64,000 nt of DNA. Origin: Apiospora phragmitis (lineage: Eukaryota > Ascomycota > Sordariomycetes > Amphisphaeriales > Apiosporaceae). The stretch is from NCBI GenBank assembly GCA_038363925.1, contig JAQQWL010000003.1, positions 806,001-870,000 of the forward strand. Reading direction: 5' to 3'. The notes below the pieces were generated by a model, which saw only the letters and a list, made by a program, of their open reading frames with translations, was not told where the DNA came from and made no database searches. The translations under genes and the position numbers were made by a program. Of the stretch, positions 46,973-60,055 are shown one piece after another (within the stretch, counting starts at the first letter, position 1; every line of letters begins with the position of its first letter).

Positions 46973-47648
46973 CTAGAGATGCATTCCGCCCCCGTCATCC
47001 GTATCGCCATTCTGATTTTCTTCAGTCAATGCGCCATACTGACCCCCTTCATGTGCCGCCATGACCGAGTCCACGAATTCTTGCGCTGACATGCGTTGCA
47101 CGATACCGGCATCCATAGCTTCCTGCAGCAGCGGCCGGTCCGAGCCAGCATCTTGTGAACTGTGGCCATTCGTGCCACTTGTAGCCGTTGTTGTGCGGTT
47201 CGTATCCGTCGTCGCTGCTGCCGCCGTCGTCGATGAGGGCTCGGGGGTGGTAGAAGAGGCGGCCGGTATAGGACCCGCCACGAGCGACGACAAGAACGTC
47301 GCATTGGAGGTGTCGTCGTGCCCGTCCAGATCGGTCGTGGTGACATCCTTACCGTCGAACTCGCGCCAGTTCATGCCGCGGCGCTCCACCTCTTGCCGGA
47401 CCAGCTCGATGCGCTGCTGCACCTTAAGAATTACCTCCTCGTTTTCGCGGATGCCTTCGACGCAGATCTGGTCGGGTTCGGCGCTGTCGACGCCGTCGGC
47501 GAATGGTTTCATCTCGGCGTTAGAGTAGTCGAGGTGGGCGATCTGGTTACGCATCTCGAGGACTTTGAGAGCTAGACTGAGAGGCCGGCAGTTCCTGGAG
47601 GGCGCTGGCGAATTCCGCCGCCGTGGGGGGCCTTGCTTGCGCCGACAT
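46973..47648 (-). CDS. Conserved hypothetical protein, helical, one frameshift
   Basis: The probable start is the ATG at 47648 (MSAQARPPTAAEFASALQEL). The frame then shifts by one base near 47575 and continues LALKVLEMRNQIAHLDYSNA, giving ~224 residues. The central part (EEVILKVQQRIELVRQEVER) looks like a coiled coil. The C-terminal half is Ser/Thr-rich and ends with an acidic tail (NGDTDDGGGMHL). No domain was recognised and no signal peptide or membrane helix is seen. It is divergent from the M20 peptidase gene across a 911-base spacer. Confidence 0.55.
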
Positions 47649-48559
47649 TGTGGGATTTGCAACGTAGGAGATGGATGAAGATACGTGGGGTATCGGTGGT
47701 TGCTTGGCCGCGATTGCGAAAGTGGGCGTGCGTGTGTTGATAAGACGATGAACTTCCAAGAAGCCAAAACCCAAGGTGGTTCTATTGCTGCAGAGAGTTT
47801 CGCGTCGTCGGTCTGAAATTGATGTTGTGTCGAGATTGGGTTCTTGCAAACAAACAATATGATATGCAGCTGTTCGTCATGCAAAAGCTGCCTGCAGAAC
47901 TGCCTGGAAGCTGCTTGGGAACATTTCGTAGCGGGGCAGGGAAACGACCGGGGTAGCTCTTGCTTCGCTATGCGCCCAGGCGCCTTCCAACAGCGCGCTA
48001 AAGATACCCCCTAACCGTTACCCAGCTCTTAACCGCCAGACCGTTAGGTCCCTGTCCACTGTTTGGCGGGGTGAGTGCCTGCCGATACTCGGACCCGTAA
48101 CGGATTTGGACGGTGACGTCAAACCCGGATAATAATGGAGTGGACTTACCACAATGGACTTACACAATCTACTACTATTCGTGTGCGATGGGCAATCGCC
48201 AATGGTGTGATAAGCCCCCCTGCCCCTTCACCCTATCGGCGGAGGCCCGATGATAGCCATCGTCGAGTCTAAGGTTCAAGGGTTATGCATCAACCCCAAA
48301 TGGCTGCATCGTTTGCCTTTCAACTTTCCTATCTTGGATAGGCCCCAAACCAGAGAAGGTCCAGACGGTTGGGGTAGGACGAGCTTGCGTACGTACCATA
48401 ATCTCATCCATAGCCGATCTGTGCAGATGCTCTCTGCTTAAAAGGGACCAAACCCCCGCATTGCTCTGCTCCTTGAGGTATGAGGTTAGTTATTTGTTCT
48501 GTGAATATACTCTGTTTGAATGATCCATATCCAGACTGCAAGATTGTGTATGAGCAGCA
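47649..48559. promoter_or_regulatory. Divergent spacer, hypothetical / M20 peptidase
   Basis: A 911-base region between two divergently transcribed genes, presumably holding both promoters. No clear regulatory site or coding region was recognised. Confidence 0.4.
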
Positions 48560-50403
48560 ATGCGTTGGTCAAAGTTGATGCTGACGGCGGGCGTGCCGAT
48601 TGTCCAATCGGCAGTTGCCGACTTCGGGGGCGGTCAGCAGGTACTCGGAGGCGATGATGCCTCCTCCTCCTCCAAGTTCACCTGCGATCTGCCGCCAGTG
48701 CTGGATCCCTCCGCCGACGGGTTGCCGGCAGCGCGAGATCTGTTTGGCGATGGCAAAGCCTTGTTGAAACAAGTCGAAAGGCACAGCTACTTGGTCAGAA
48801 TCCCTTCAATCTCCTACGATGATAACGGCGAGCCGGGCAAGGACCCGAGATGGAACGTCTTCTACGAGGTCCACGCCGCTTTGGCCTATTTGTATCCGAA
48901 TGTGTAAGTTACTTCGAAGTTACTTCACCTTAAAATGCCAATACTGGGTCTCCAGTATCTAAATCTGACACCTACGTATCTAGTCACCTCCGTATGGGCC
49001 GCGACATAGTCAACACGTTTGGATTGGTTTTCAGCATCAAAGGGAACCAATCCTGCGCTGCGGCCCCTTATGCTCACAGCCCATCAGGACGTGGTTCCTG
49101 TGGCCGACGAGTCGACGTGGACATACCCACCTTTCTCAGCCCATTTCGATGGCAGATGGCTCTGGGGCCGCGGGGCTTCTGATGATAAGAACAGCTTGAC
49201 TGCCTTAATGTCAGCTCTGGATACGCTTCTGTCGAACCCAGCATGGGTACCCCAGAGAAGCATCGTCGTCGCTCTTGGATTCGACGAGGAATGCTCAGGT
49301 CGGCGCGGAGCCGGCGAGATTGGCAAGTATCTGGAGACAAATTACGGCAAGCACTCCATGGCCATCATTCTGGACGAAGGGGGCATGGGACTTGACCTGC
49401 TTGAAGGCAAAACGCTGTATGCCCTGCCGGCCGTCATGGAGAAGGGCCATGTCGACATCTGGCTCGATCTTAAGATCAACGGTGGCCACTCTTCCACTCC
49501 CTTCCCCCATACGGGCATTGGCATCATGTCCGAGATTGTGGTGAAGCTCGAGTCGAATCCCTATGATCCGAAGCTAATCAAGGACTCGCCCATCCACCGC
49601 CACCTGGTATGCCAGGCCCGATACTCCCCCAAGGCTGAGCCCAACGTCACCAAGTTGATCGAGAAGGGCGACTTGGAAACGCTGGCGAGGAGCTGGTCAC
49701 CGTCGACCGAAAGACGCAGTACCGCCTGCAGACGTCGCAGTCGGTCGACTACTTCATCGGCGGCATCAAGATCAACGCCATGCCCGAGAAGATCCGCATC
49801 GGCGTCAACCACCGCGTCGCGCCACAGAACTCGATCCCCGAGGTCAAGGGGCGCATCCTGGACCTCATCAAGCCCATCGTCAAGCACTACGGCCTCGGCG
49901 TCAGCGCCTTCAAGGGCGAGGACAACAACCCCGACGACCTCCTGGGCGAGTTCGCGCCCGCGTACGACGTCGACTACAACGGCACCCTGACCCTCAGCTC
50001 GACCCAGCCGAGCCAGGTCGCGCCCGTCTCGCCGTCGTCGGGTGACATCTGGGATGTCTTCTCGGGCACCATCCAGCACAGCTTCGCTTTCGAGGATGGC
50101 AAGGTCGTCCCTGTGGGCGAACTGATGACGGGAAATACTGATACCAGACACTACCTGCGTAAGTGATCCTTGCACTCGCCGCTAGCTGGTGGCGAAATGA
50201 AACCCGTCATAGTCTCTCTATACTAACCTTCTGGAATGTGTACAGACCTATCAAAGCATGTCTACCGCTGGACTCCGACGCGCAAGGGCGGTACACAGAA
50301 TGCGCACACTGTGGATGAGGCCATTGACATGCAAGCCCATATGGAAGCATTGAGGTTCTACTATGACCTGATCAGGAACTTTGATGCAGCCGAGGCCTAT
50401 TAA
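48560..50403 (+). CDS. M20 metallopeptidase, carboxypeptidase S-like, two frameshifts
   Basis: A dizinc exopeptidase in three exons (48560-48903, 48984-50158, 50246-50403), ~558 residues. The N-terminus has a signal peptide or anchor (MRWSKLMLTAGVPIVQSA). Zinc and catalytic motifs are in order: LTAHQDVVPV, then GRGASDDKNS, GFDEECSGRRGAGE, LDEGG, and the late His in GNTDTRHYL. The lid/dimerisation domain follows INGGHSSTPFPHTG. The family (CPS1, Gly-X carboxypeptidase) releases C-terminal residues from peptides in the vacuole or outside the cell. There is an extra G near 49040-49048 (SIKG/TNPALRP) and a missing base near 49688-49692 (LAR/ELVTVDRK). Outside these, coding agrees with the family. 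Confidence 0.82.
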
Positions 50404-52068
50404 TCTGTAAGCTTGTTGGATAGGCACAGGATGATGCTTGGTCAACGAAGTCGGCGCGCACTAACCTACTATCTTGGAGTGAATGAATCAAGTATGGGCA
50501 GATTGCGTCATAACTTACTAAGACTATTCAGAATGGGATCTAAACTGAGAATTATAAGTTCATGATGAATGGTTCTAGAGAGGCCACAATAAATAACATT
50601 TAGTATTGCGATAAATTTAGCCATGGGGAAGTTAATCTTATGCACAAGCCTTCGTCTTTACACCATATCAAGTGACAGTGAAGTATTTAGAAAGTAGAAG
50701 TGAACAACCGGCAGACTAATCATTAGCGACCCTACCGTTACAGATCACTCTAACGAGCTTGCTGAATTGAATTTCAATAAGCGCTGAAACCGTCAAAAGT
50801 CCTGGGACAGCGTTTAGCACTTTAGAGTACTATTTCGACTCTTTTTAATATTCTAAATTTACGAAATACTTTAATATGATTCGCCAGCATTACCCGACCA
50901 TACCTACTTACATACTTTTTGTAAGACGGTCGGCCCTTAGGGATAAGGTTGTTCTGGGAAGCGAACGGTATTCATTGCCTTACCCCGTGTCCGTTGGAGA
51001 GGCTGTAGGAGACGGGTAATCCTTTTACGTGCAGCAACTCTGACAACGTAGGTATCTTACATGGTCAATCCGACTTCAACACGAGCGTCCAGGCTGAATT
51101 GGAGATTGACAAGTATCCCCTTCTCGTGCGTCTGCGCACAGTCAAACATTTATGCGTGGCGATGTGCCCCCTACTATTAGCACTAGGGCGTAGCCTACAT
51201 AGGCCGAGACAAAACCCCACGCATGCATCAATGACAACGTTGGGTGTAGAAGGCAACAGAATGGCAAGGTATAGCCACTCGCAGCAAGGTAATGATAGGT
51301 TATTGCGTGCGGGGTGTCGATGTCCGCTAGGAGAATTATCCTCTAGTATCTTGTCATCAGCAGAATTTATACGTCATTGACGATTCAGTCGAGTTGCTGT
51401 CTGGAAATCGTCGCTTCGACTTTTCACGATTTGGCTTCTAAATCTCCGCAGCCTTCGCCGCTGAACCCAATGCGAGATCTATTGTCCTGTTTCGGATGGA
51501 GATAGTGGCACTCCCAAAATCGTATGGCAAACTCTTTGCGCCCGACGAATTCATGGTTGGGCAATCAGCTAGGGCCTTATAGTTAGCTAGGTCCTGGTAC
51601 TTCTCGTCCAAACGTCCTTTTTGAGTATGAAAGTATCTTAGCCCCTTATTAGTTAGTCATTAGATTTGGATGGTAATTTTTGTGACAAGCTCGTCATCGC
51701 TCATCAGGCCAGTTTGGCCCCAGCCTCTTCGGAAGGCGTGCCTTGTCAGAGCGAACTTGGCCATCATTTGTTGAAATGCTGCTGAGGCGGTGCAACTCAG
51801 CCATTTGGCCGTACATAGGTAGAATATCAAGGACGCCGCACATATTACATCGCCACAATTATGCCCTGTTTTGGAGAAGCGAAACGGTCAGATTTCAGGC
51901 AGCAACTCAGCCTGACGCAAACGTGCCGGTGGCCAGGGGGGCTCATATATGCTGCGGGGAAGCTAAGCAGGCCTTTCCATCAACCTTTACCTCGCTGCCT
52001 TCCTCTGTCGCTACTAGGTCGTTGACGAAGCAAATAGTGCCTTTCGCCATATCCGCCACGGAGACAGG
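50404..52068. other. Intergenic, no supported gene
   Basis: 1.66 kb with normal to slightly AT-rich composition and no recognisable coding. The right end is the upstream region of the NACHT gene. Confidence 0.4.
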
Positions 52069-55000
52069 ATGTCTAGTTCCAGTACTGATATCCCTAAGGA
52101 TGCAGAGGAACTCTTCGCTAAAGCGTCAAAGGAGTTCCAAGACTCCCTTTCCCTCATGATGCAGCCAAGTTCAAGGAGTTTGTGTCTCCTGGCGAGATGA
52201 TTCACGAGCTAAAGCACGATGCTTCCCACGCCGAAAGCGGAAAGCTGAACGCATTTTGCAGACGAATAGACGCAGTATCTACGTCTCTGTCTCCCTTTTT
52301 TGACACAATTGGCATTTTTGTTTCATCGCACCCTGAGATTGCAGCAATGGTTTGGGGCGCAATACGCATGGTGTTTTTGGTAAGCACTCGCGAAAATAAT
52401 AATATAATCCGGGTGAACTAGCTAAATATCCTTCCAGCTTAGTTCTCACTACACTAACTTTCTGGATAAGTTGCTTGCGATGTTGGAGAAGATCAGCTAC
52501 CGTCTTCCTGGTTATGCCGAATACTACCAGAAACTGGTCCATCGGCGTCAGCAGAATATCATGGATGGTGATATATCGACCCTCACAAGCAACCGGGTCT
52601 TGTCTTACATCTACACTGACATTACACGGTTTTGTCAAGAAGCCTGTAAACCTTTCTCTACTAGGAGAAGGGGCATTCGATACAAGGTTAGTGTGATAGC
52701 CGACGTCTTTTGGAAGCCATTCGACCTACGGTTCAAAGATATACTTGGGAGGCTTGAAGAGCACCAGGGCTTATTCCAACACGAGTTCCGAATGGAGGAA
52801 TCCAAGTTTACAGAAATCCAGTATCGCAGAAGACAAAAAGAAGCAGGCTTAGCAAGTGCCGCAGCTAAGCAGATACAAGAGCAGCTTGAGCTGCTCAATG
52901 AAGAGATATCTGTCCTGGATAGCTCACTGAGCGCCAAATTTGCGCATCTCTCCTGCAGCTTTTAGCAGGGAGCTGAAGGGCAGATCAACACCACCGAGGC
53001 AGGACCGTTAAAAGTGAATCCCACCCCATTTGGTATGAATCCGAATGACTTTAGCTCGGATGGAGATTTATTGACTATTAATGGATAGATACACGCCTGC
53101 GAAGAATCAAGGAATGGCTGGGCGCTCCGGACTTCGCGGAAGAATTGCAAATGGCCCAGAGTGCCCGCTTCCCCGCCACATGCCGCTGGTTTCTTACCAA
53201 TCCAGTATATCAGCGTTTCAAGAATAATAGGTTGGAGCAGCAGGAATTTACTTCTCCGCATACCTTAGCGGAGCGAATGCTTTTTGTGAAGGATTTGTCC
53301 GACTTGAGCTTTGTCAAAACAATGCGGCCCGAATACTAAAAGTATATATATGTCCAGGCAAGCCTGGCTACGGAAAGACAATTCTGTCGTCGCTCATTAT
53401 TGACGACCTCAATTGCAACAACACCAACAAGGAGCCAACTCTTGTGCTCTATTATCACTTTGTTTCTGCTCGCGTCAATGAGTCTAGACCCACACATGGG
53501 CTACGGGCAGTGCTACATCAACTCGTCCATCAGAACCGTAACAGGGTTGATGTGATGGATATACTCTCGGTTCTGATGGAATCAAAAGACTCTGGTCAGC
53601 TTTCTACGACTAATAGCGAAGTATCTCAGTGTTTGATACTGCTTCTCAAACATATTCCCGATACCACTCTGGTCTTTGATGGCATCGACGAATGCTCAGA
53701 CAGCGTATTTCTCCTGCAACAGGTCCAGAACGTGTTCGCCGAGTCGCCAACAAAGGTTGTGTTTCTGGGTAGACCATCTGTCGACCTGTCTCCAGGAATG
53801 GAACATTGTGGAACCGTTCTTCTTAAGCCATGGGAAAACGAGAGCGACATCAGAATTTACTTGCAGCCAAAGGTAATCAGTCTACATCGAGCGAAGCTTC
53901 TCCCAGCGACTTCTGACTGCAATGAATTCGTACTAGCTTTGGCGACGAGAGCTCAGGGCATGTTCCTATGGGCTAAGCTAGTGATCCACTACCTGGCTGA
54001 TAAGAGTCTTACACCCCGAGAACGCCACGACGCTATTCACAGTGCCGAGATCTTGGACGGGATTGAAAATCTCTACAGCAAGATCCTCCAGCTCCTCAGC
54101 CAGACTTCCGAAGTTCGGAAGAGAAAGATCAAGCGCATCTTTCAGGTGATGGTGGCCACGCAAAGCCCCCTTCATATCTCCGAGCTTCAACGGATGGTAG
54201 CAGTAGTCCCGGGACGGGTGACTACAGAAGACGACCTTATTGCCGATTTTGAGGTGGCCCTGCCGTTGATGGTGGGCGCTCTAGTTGAGCTCGACTCACA
54301 AGGTTCTGTCCTGTTCATACACTCCTCATTCCGCGACTATCTTCTGGGTATCGACGACTCAAATACCTCTGGCTTCGCTATTGAAGCCCTGGAAGCCACC
54401 TTGGTTCTTATGTCGATATGCATTTCATACCTGACGTATGATATTCTTAGAAGTCGAATTACCGATGCCGAATGGAGTGAAGATTACCGAAAGTCTCTCA
54501 AGCAGAGCTTTCCGCTCCTACGATATGCCATTCATATCGTCAGCACCTTCCACAATATTGAGTCCCCGGGCTTGAACCGAAGTCACGCTCGTGCAGGTAT
54601 CAGTATAAATCAGCTCATAGAAACTGCGTCCAACTGGCTTGATGAGCCGGTATGCATTCAAGCCTGGATCTAGTGGTCTTATTATTTTGGCGTGTCGCCC
54701 TCAGTCACCCCAATTCTATTCATGTTGCGATCCTGCCCGCAAGACGCTATGCATGACGCTGCCTCATCCATAGCACTTCAAAGGCTGCAGAGCTTGGAGG
54801 AGGATCTATTAAGATTGAGAAGATGAGTGGACTCAAGTTGCTTACCAAGGAGCCGAGTGCCATATGGACATCCACTATAACAGCATTTACACAGTCGGCA
54901 TTCTGGCCCGAACATAATAGCGCCAACATAATTCCACTCAATTATACTGCTACCGATATACAGGCAGCTGAGGGAGCGCAGACGTCGCCCTCAAACACCA

Positions 55001-56693
55001 TACTTCTGATGTCACGTGTGTCCCAGGACGGAATCCTGATTGGCTGTGATCACTTGCACCCTTCAAAGTGAGTAACTGCTCCGAGTTTACGAAGGCCAAA
55101 AACAAATCAGTTGCTAACATACTAACAGGGCATACCGTAACTTGGATATTTCGAGCTGGGTATCACAGGCAAAAGTGAAGCCTTCGTCTGGACTTCACCC
55201 CCGCCCATCACAGTTCCCACAATCGGCGTACTCTGGGTGGCGGCTTGAGTACCAAATAATATTTCTATCGACTCAGAAGAACGCGATCCGCCAAATATTG
55301 GACTTGCAAGAGGATGACATCTTTGAGGCTCTATCTATGCAATTACCGACGGGATGCGGCCCTTCCAAGGCGTGGAGCTTCAGGTTTCCCCTCACGATCT
55401 CGCGGGATTTGCGACAGGTACTTGTCTTGCGGACCCTCATAAAAATATCTTTCTCACTAGATCTCGTCAGAATGACGTGCCAGTCCCCAGGCCCTCTTAC
55501 TACGCAGCATCTCAGACAAAGTGGGAACTCTTCTGTGGTTTCCTCGGGAGAGAAGTTATCGCGTTGAGTTTTCCCCCACAGAGGACGCTATCGCTTTTGT
55601 AGAGGCAGGCACCGCTGGCAAACTGTCACCGCAAAACTTAGAAATATGGTCTAAAGACCCCACTACATCAAACTACCTATTCAGAGGCCTTCACCAACTA
55701 GGATTTATTCCAACTGAGCAGAAGTCAGGCTCGAATGAAATCTTCCTTTTCCACCCCGTACACCCAATGGTGGTCCTGGCTGAATGGGGTCGGGCAGCGT
55801 TATGGTGGTTCGAGGATCAAGGTGCTCTACGAACGGCACATGTGCCTTTAGCAGAAAGTAGGCTAACTATCATCACAGGAGTAGAGAGTCGTCATTACTT
55901 TATCAACGATACCATCCAGCCGCTGAGATTCTACAACGATGTTCTATACCACAACTACCACGGCATAACCTCCCACCCCCGATTCGTGCTAAAAGACGGT
56001 GTTGCTGACCTCCACGATGAACCACTACCCATTTCGAGACGAGAGACGATCAACCTGGCTCCGTTTATAGAGTGGCATTTCCGCAACTGTTTACCGAAGC
56101 AGAGGCTGAAAGAGAGGAGCTCGGAACAGCTATCCGGTTCAGTGACTGGCGATCCGTCCCACACAAAATCACACCTTGCATCCGAATCACAAAGCAGGAG
56201 AATATTCGCCGTTCAAGAAGGGCCCAAAGGCCAGGAAATCTCTATCCGGTTAAACCGGGGCCAAAAGATGAAGTATGGTCATTTCCCTGCGACGCCACAG
56301 GAGTGCACTACTTCTGTGGCTCTACTGCCTAACATTGGACTCGACTCGACTGTCCGGGTTGCCTGGAACAAAGAGGCACAGGCCTCTTACAGTGTTCTCG
56401 ATGAGCAATGCCGGCACTTGCCCAGCATTATCGAACGGAGTCGAGCCGGTTTGCTCTCCATACAAGGCCATGACAACGGGAGCAGCCGAGATGCAATGGG
56501 ATATGCCGGTCTTTTGACAGACATCAACAGCAACTTCACGGCCTTCGCGGGGGAGGAACATAGATTGGCTCCAGTGAGTCAAGAGCTGGACACAGCTGAA
56601 ACAAGGCGTCTCCGAGAGCCAGACACAGCAGAAGCTTCCTCCTCCCAATCCAGGCTGAAAAGACTCCGACGAGATGAAAAGTCTGACGAATAA
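52069..56693 (+). CDS. NACHT-type STAND (NLR-like) protein, several frameshifts
   Basis: A large signal-transducing ATPase gene. The N-terminal helical domain starts MSSSTDIPKDAEELFAKASK and continues ELKHDASHAESGKLNAF. A phase-0 intron runs 52380-52437. A coiled region (EEHQGLFQHEFRMEESKF) and the linker RRIKEWLGAPDFAEEL come next. The NTPase core has a P-loop GKPGYGKT at 53357-53380, Walker B TLVFDGIDECSD near 53665-53700 and VVFLGRPSVDLS. A winged-helix/ARC part includes HISELQRMVAVVPG and IHSSFRDYLLG. The C-terminal half (from ~54830) is rich in Trp and Ser and resembles WD-like sensor domains; it ends RLRRDEKSDE. A second intron lies near 55070-55128. Frame breaks occur near 52135, 52965, 53310, 54671, 54825, 55350 and 55530. 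It is either a pseudogene or indel-damaged assembly. Confidence 0.72.
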
Positions 56694-57487
56694 TATCGAT
56701 AATGATGGACCGACGCCCACGCGGTCCTGGATCGCATACCTCCACTTCTTGCCTACCTTATCGAAAAGAAAACCAGACTAGTAAAGTGTCGCATGGGACA
56801 AGGAGTGATATGGGACATGTATTGATGGGGCAGTATATGTTGTACACGATTGTTGAACAAAAGTCGACTACGAAGGGAAAGTCGGCCTACGGTGCTATAT
56901 TCACAAGACATAGCGTACCTGCTCATCGTTCATACTAGTGTGTTAGTTTAACATGACTCGTGGTGTTGACCCGCATGTCAATTAACAGCTTCTGCTGGGA
57001 TAAGAGGGAGTAACACCTGGGGGCAAACCATAATGGCAATGAAGCCAAGTTCGAAAGTCGATAAAGTATGGTAATGGTTCTCGGGGGAAGCTGCCCACGG
57101 CGACAGCGACCTGCAGCCTACCGAGGACACCGAGATGATGCTGATAAGAGCCGGATTCGGCCCGTAGAATCGGTCAAAATAGGCGGCACAATGGTACTCC
57201 ACCCTCTAATAGAAGTGCGGTTCTTGAGGCAAAATAGGGAAAAAGAAGGAGAACAGGGTTTCAACCAAAGTGATACTGAGACGCAACGTCACCGGCTGGT
57301 TTTCTAACGTCGCTAAGATATAGCGCAGTATTATCTCGCTTCAACTAAGAGTTATGATCTTTAATTCATCCTCATTCTTTGGCCAGCATTCCCCTTCCAT
57401 CATGGCGGGCATGTAAGCAGGAGTCACGTAGCGAAATGTGTCGCCATCTGGTCGTAGGATGACAGGAGCTCTGGAGCCTGCGAGAAG
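56694..57487. other. Convergent spacer, NACHT / HET genes
   Basis: 794 bases between two convergent genes, holding their 3' ends. No coding or RNA gene was recognised. Confidence 0.45.
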
Positions 57488-59348
57488 TCATAGCTGGTCG
57501 CTGTTTTGACAGGTACGGTATGCTCGGCCAAGGTAACCAGTGTCAGTCAAGATATATGCCCAATTTGCGGTCGCATTTGCATATCTCTGAATAATACTTG
57601 CCCACTTTCGAGCTACATCGGATTCCCCCTTGTAACTTAGGTAGTCGGTGACGATAGAGGCCGGGTCAGCTTTGCCAGTAACCGATGTAGTGGTGTGTCT
57701 TTCAAATAACTCCGCCGAGAAATCGCGACATTCTGGATATCGCATGAGGTCGAGCCATGTATCAAGCCCGTCAAATCCTAGTCGTAACGCAGTGGATTTC
57801 CCAAAACTAGAGAGGAAAGTTTCAGGACCCTTGTCCCTTGCAGAACAGATTTGGAACCATTCCCGACAAACCCGGATGTACTCGTGGAAATTCCGGATAT
57901 CGGTAGTGGAAGCGATCAGCTCAGAGGCGCAGGCAAGCGTCGTCTGCACAGTGCCTGCTTTCTTCCCTTGCACGAGCAGCATTTCTGACGGGCTTTTGGG
58001 TGATTGATAAGGTCTGGAGCTGTATGCTGCATTGGGACCTTCCCCTCCGCGTTCGACCCTGAATGCGCGTAGTTGGCCCGGCCTGTCTAGCTCCGATCCT
58101 GTAGCATGAATGGACGGTTCTGGACTGAGGCAGTTCAGAACCCAAGACGGCTTTCCTGGGATCTCGGCAATAGGAAGCTCCCATGTGAAGACATCCAAGC
58201 TACCGAGCTCTCGAATGCATGCCCGCGCGAAGTCCTGAATAACCTCCGCGATAGGTTTGGAATAGGCTGGGTCGGGCAGGTGAAAGCCCATCTCTTGTAG
58301 TATGGGATACATGCCGTAGATTTTATCGTGCGGTATGGTTTCTTTAAGCGCCCTCATCAATGTCAGGAATTCCAGACGTCTTCGGTACTCGTCATGGTCA
58401 GTCCCGAGGTGGCGATGGATGGCCAGTAACTGTGCATTGGAGCGCAAGGATAATGTTTTCAGCAGAAGGATTTGGTCCACTAGTAGGCGATGTGCAAACC
58501 TACTCCGCCCGACGAACCATGGTGGCCAGTTTATCTGCTTTGACCCAAATACTAGCCGGCTTTTTCTCGAGAAAGTGAACTCCTGCCGAGACTCGTATAA
58601 GCGGATTGTGCCCACGGTTACATACACAATGGAAGCAGAGAAGGGGCGACAAACCTGAACAGTCCACACTCTTGTAACCATGGGTTCTCAGTAACTTTTT
58701 GAAGGACTGGCAAGTATTTCATATATCTTGGACCTGCGTGATCACTATCGTTAGCGATGGAAAAACAAAAGAGACTTTATATCAAATCTATGACTATTTA
58801 GAAAACAACCATCCAAGATGTTTTTCAACCATGAAATTGAACTTGTGGGCATTTAATTCCCGTAGACGATCTGGTACGGCGAAGACCATTGCCAGTGAGA
58901 TGAACATAGCTGGTAATGTGAGGCGATGCATCGCAATGAGCCCAACGTCGTTGGTTCCAAGCCAAATTAGTAGAGTTGAAGCATTGTGGTATACACGACC
59001 CATGTTTTTGACTTGATAGTTACGTTCTTTTTCCCCGCTGTATGTTTGGTCTATGCAGATTGCATCGATCCATAGAGTACGGATACGGTACCGGCGGCGT
59101 AGTTGGACCAGGGCGTCATGGAAGTTCGTGGTTACGAGTAATTCGAGACCATCGCATATAATAGGGCGGATCCCTTTGGTGTCGCCCCAGACGTATGACA
59201 AAGCCTCGTATCTGGACCGCGCCTTATTGAGCGTCATCTGACGAATCTTGCACCTCACGGGCGCGTCCCGCTTGCGAGATGGAAGGAGGTCCAGAACCTG
59301 AATCGAATCATGGGACACGAGAGCAGTATGCTGGTAGTGTTGAGGCAT
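57488..59348 (-). CDS. HET-domain (heterokaryon incompatibility) protein, one frameshift
   Basis: The N-terminal HET domain is clear: YEALSYVWGD near residue 50, LWIDAICIDQ near residue 95 and GRVYHNASTLLIWLG near residue 120. An intron with a weakly defined donor probably separates LGWLFSK from the next exon (about 58795-58710). One base is missing near 58680, after ENPWLQ, before RVWTVQVCRPFSAS. The remaining ~390 residues are hydrophilic with a conserved HDKIYGMYPILQEM block (usual in HET proteins) and end AYRTCQNSDQL. HET domains trigger programmed cell death when incompatible hyphae fuse; the specific partner is unknown. It sits convergent with a NACHT STAND gene, a common association in these fungi. 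Confidence 0.8.
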
Positions 59349-60055
59349 AACAATTATTCACAAGCAACAGAGAGTAACAGGGGTAAGTGGATTGAGTAAT
59401 AGAATAACTAGATAAACGAATGTCAGGTGCTGCGAGAAAGGATTTTATACGTAAGACTCATGCTTACGGTGCTATATATGAAAAACAAATGTAATGACGT
59501 GTCCCCCCTTTTCCCTAGAACGCTAGATCAAAACTGGACGTGACAAGTCATGAGATAAGCCCGTTTAACAAGCGACGCAGCAGCTTCATGGAGTGTGACG
59601 ACGCGACATATCTCCGGTAAATCACGACTTAATCTTACGCATCGCTGGAGAATATCATGTCGCATACTTTCTGGCAATGCTAGGATTGCAAAAAGGTCCG
59701 GGCTTGCTGTTGCCATCCTTGTCATTTTTATACATAGATTAGAAGTGGTGGGATGCCCAGCTTACTGTCTGCATGGAGTTACAGCGCTCAAGCCCATTGA
59801 CCGGAGACGACTGCTTGGCGTAAGCAAGCGAATGATCCAAGATGCAAAACATACAACACCGAGGAATCTCAGGTCGCCACCGAGCCTAACATAGTACTAG
59901 TCATAATAGAGAAACGTTGGGGGAACCTAGGATCTGCAAAAGGCAGAGTGCGGCGCCGAGCGCCGGTTTAACCCGTTCCGTCGCAGTTCGGCTCCCTTTT
60001 CACAAAGCTGACGTCCACTCTCCATCCAGAGGAGAGCTTAAGAGCCGACGTAATA
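59349..60055. other. Intergenic, upstream of the HET gene
   Basis: 707 bases without a supported gene; the left end is the HET promoter. A short minus-strand frame (59528-59725) shows no domain. Confidence 0.4.

Noticed and set aside
51743..52159. 138-codon plus-strand open frame before the NACHT gene
   Set aside because: Overlaps the NACHT start in another frame and shows no domain; most likely promoter and leader sequence.
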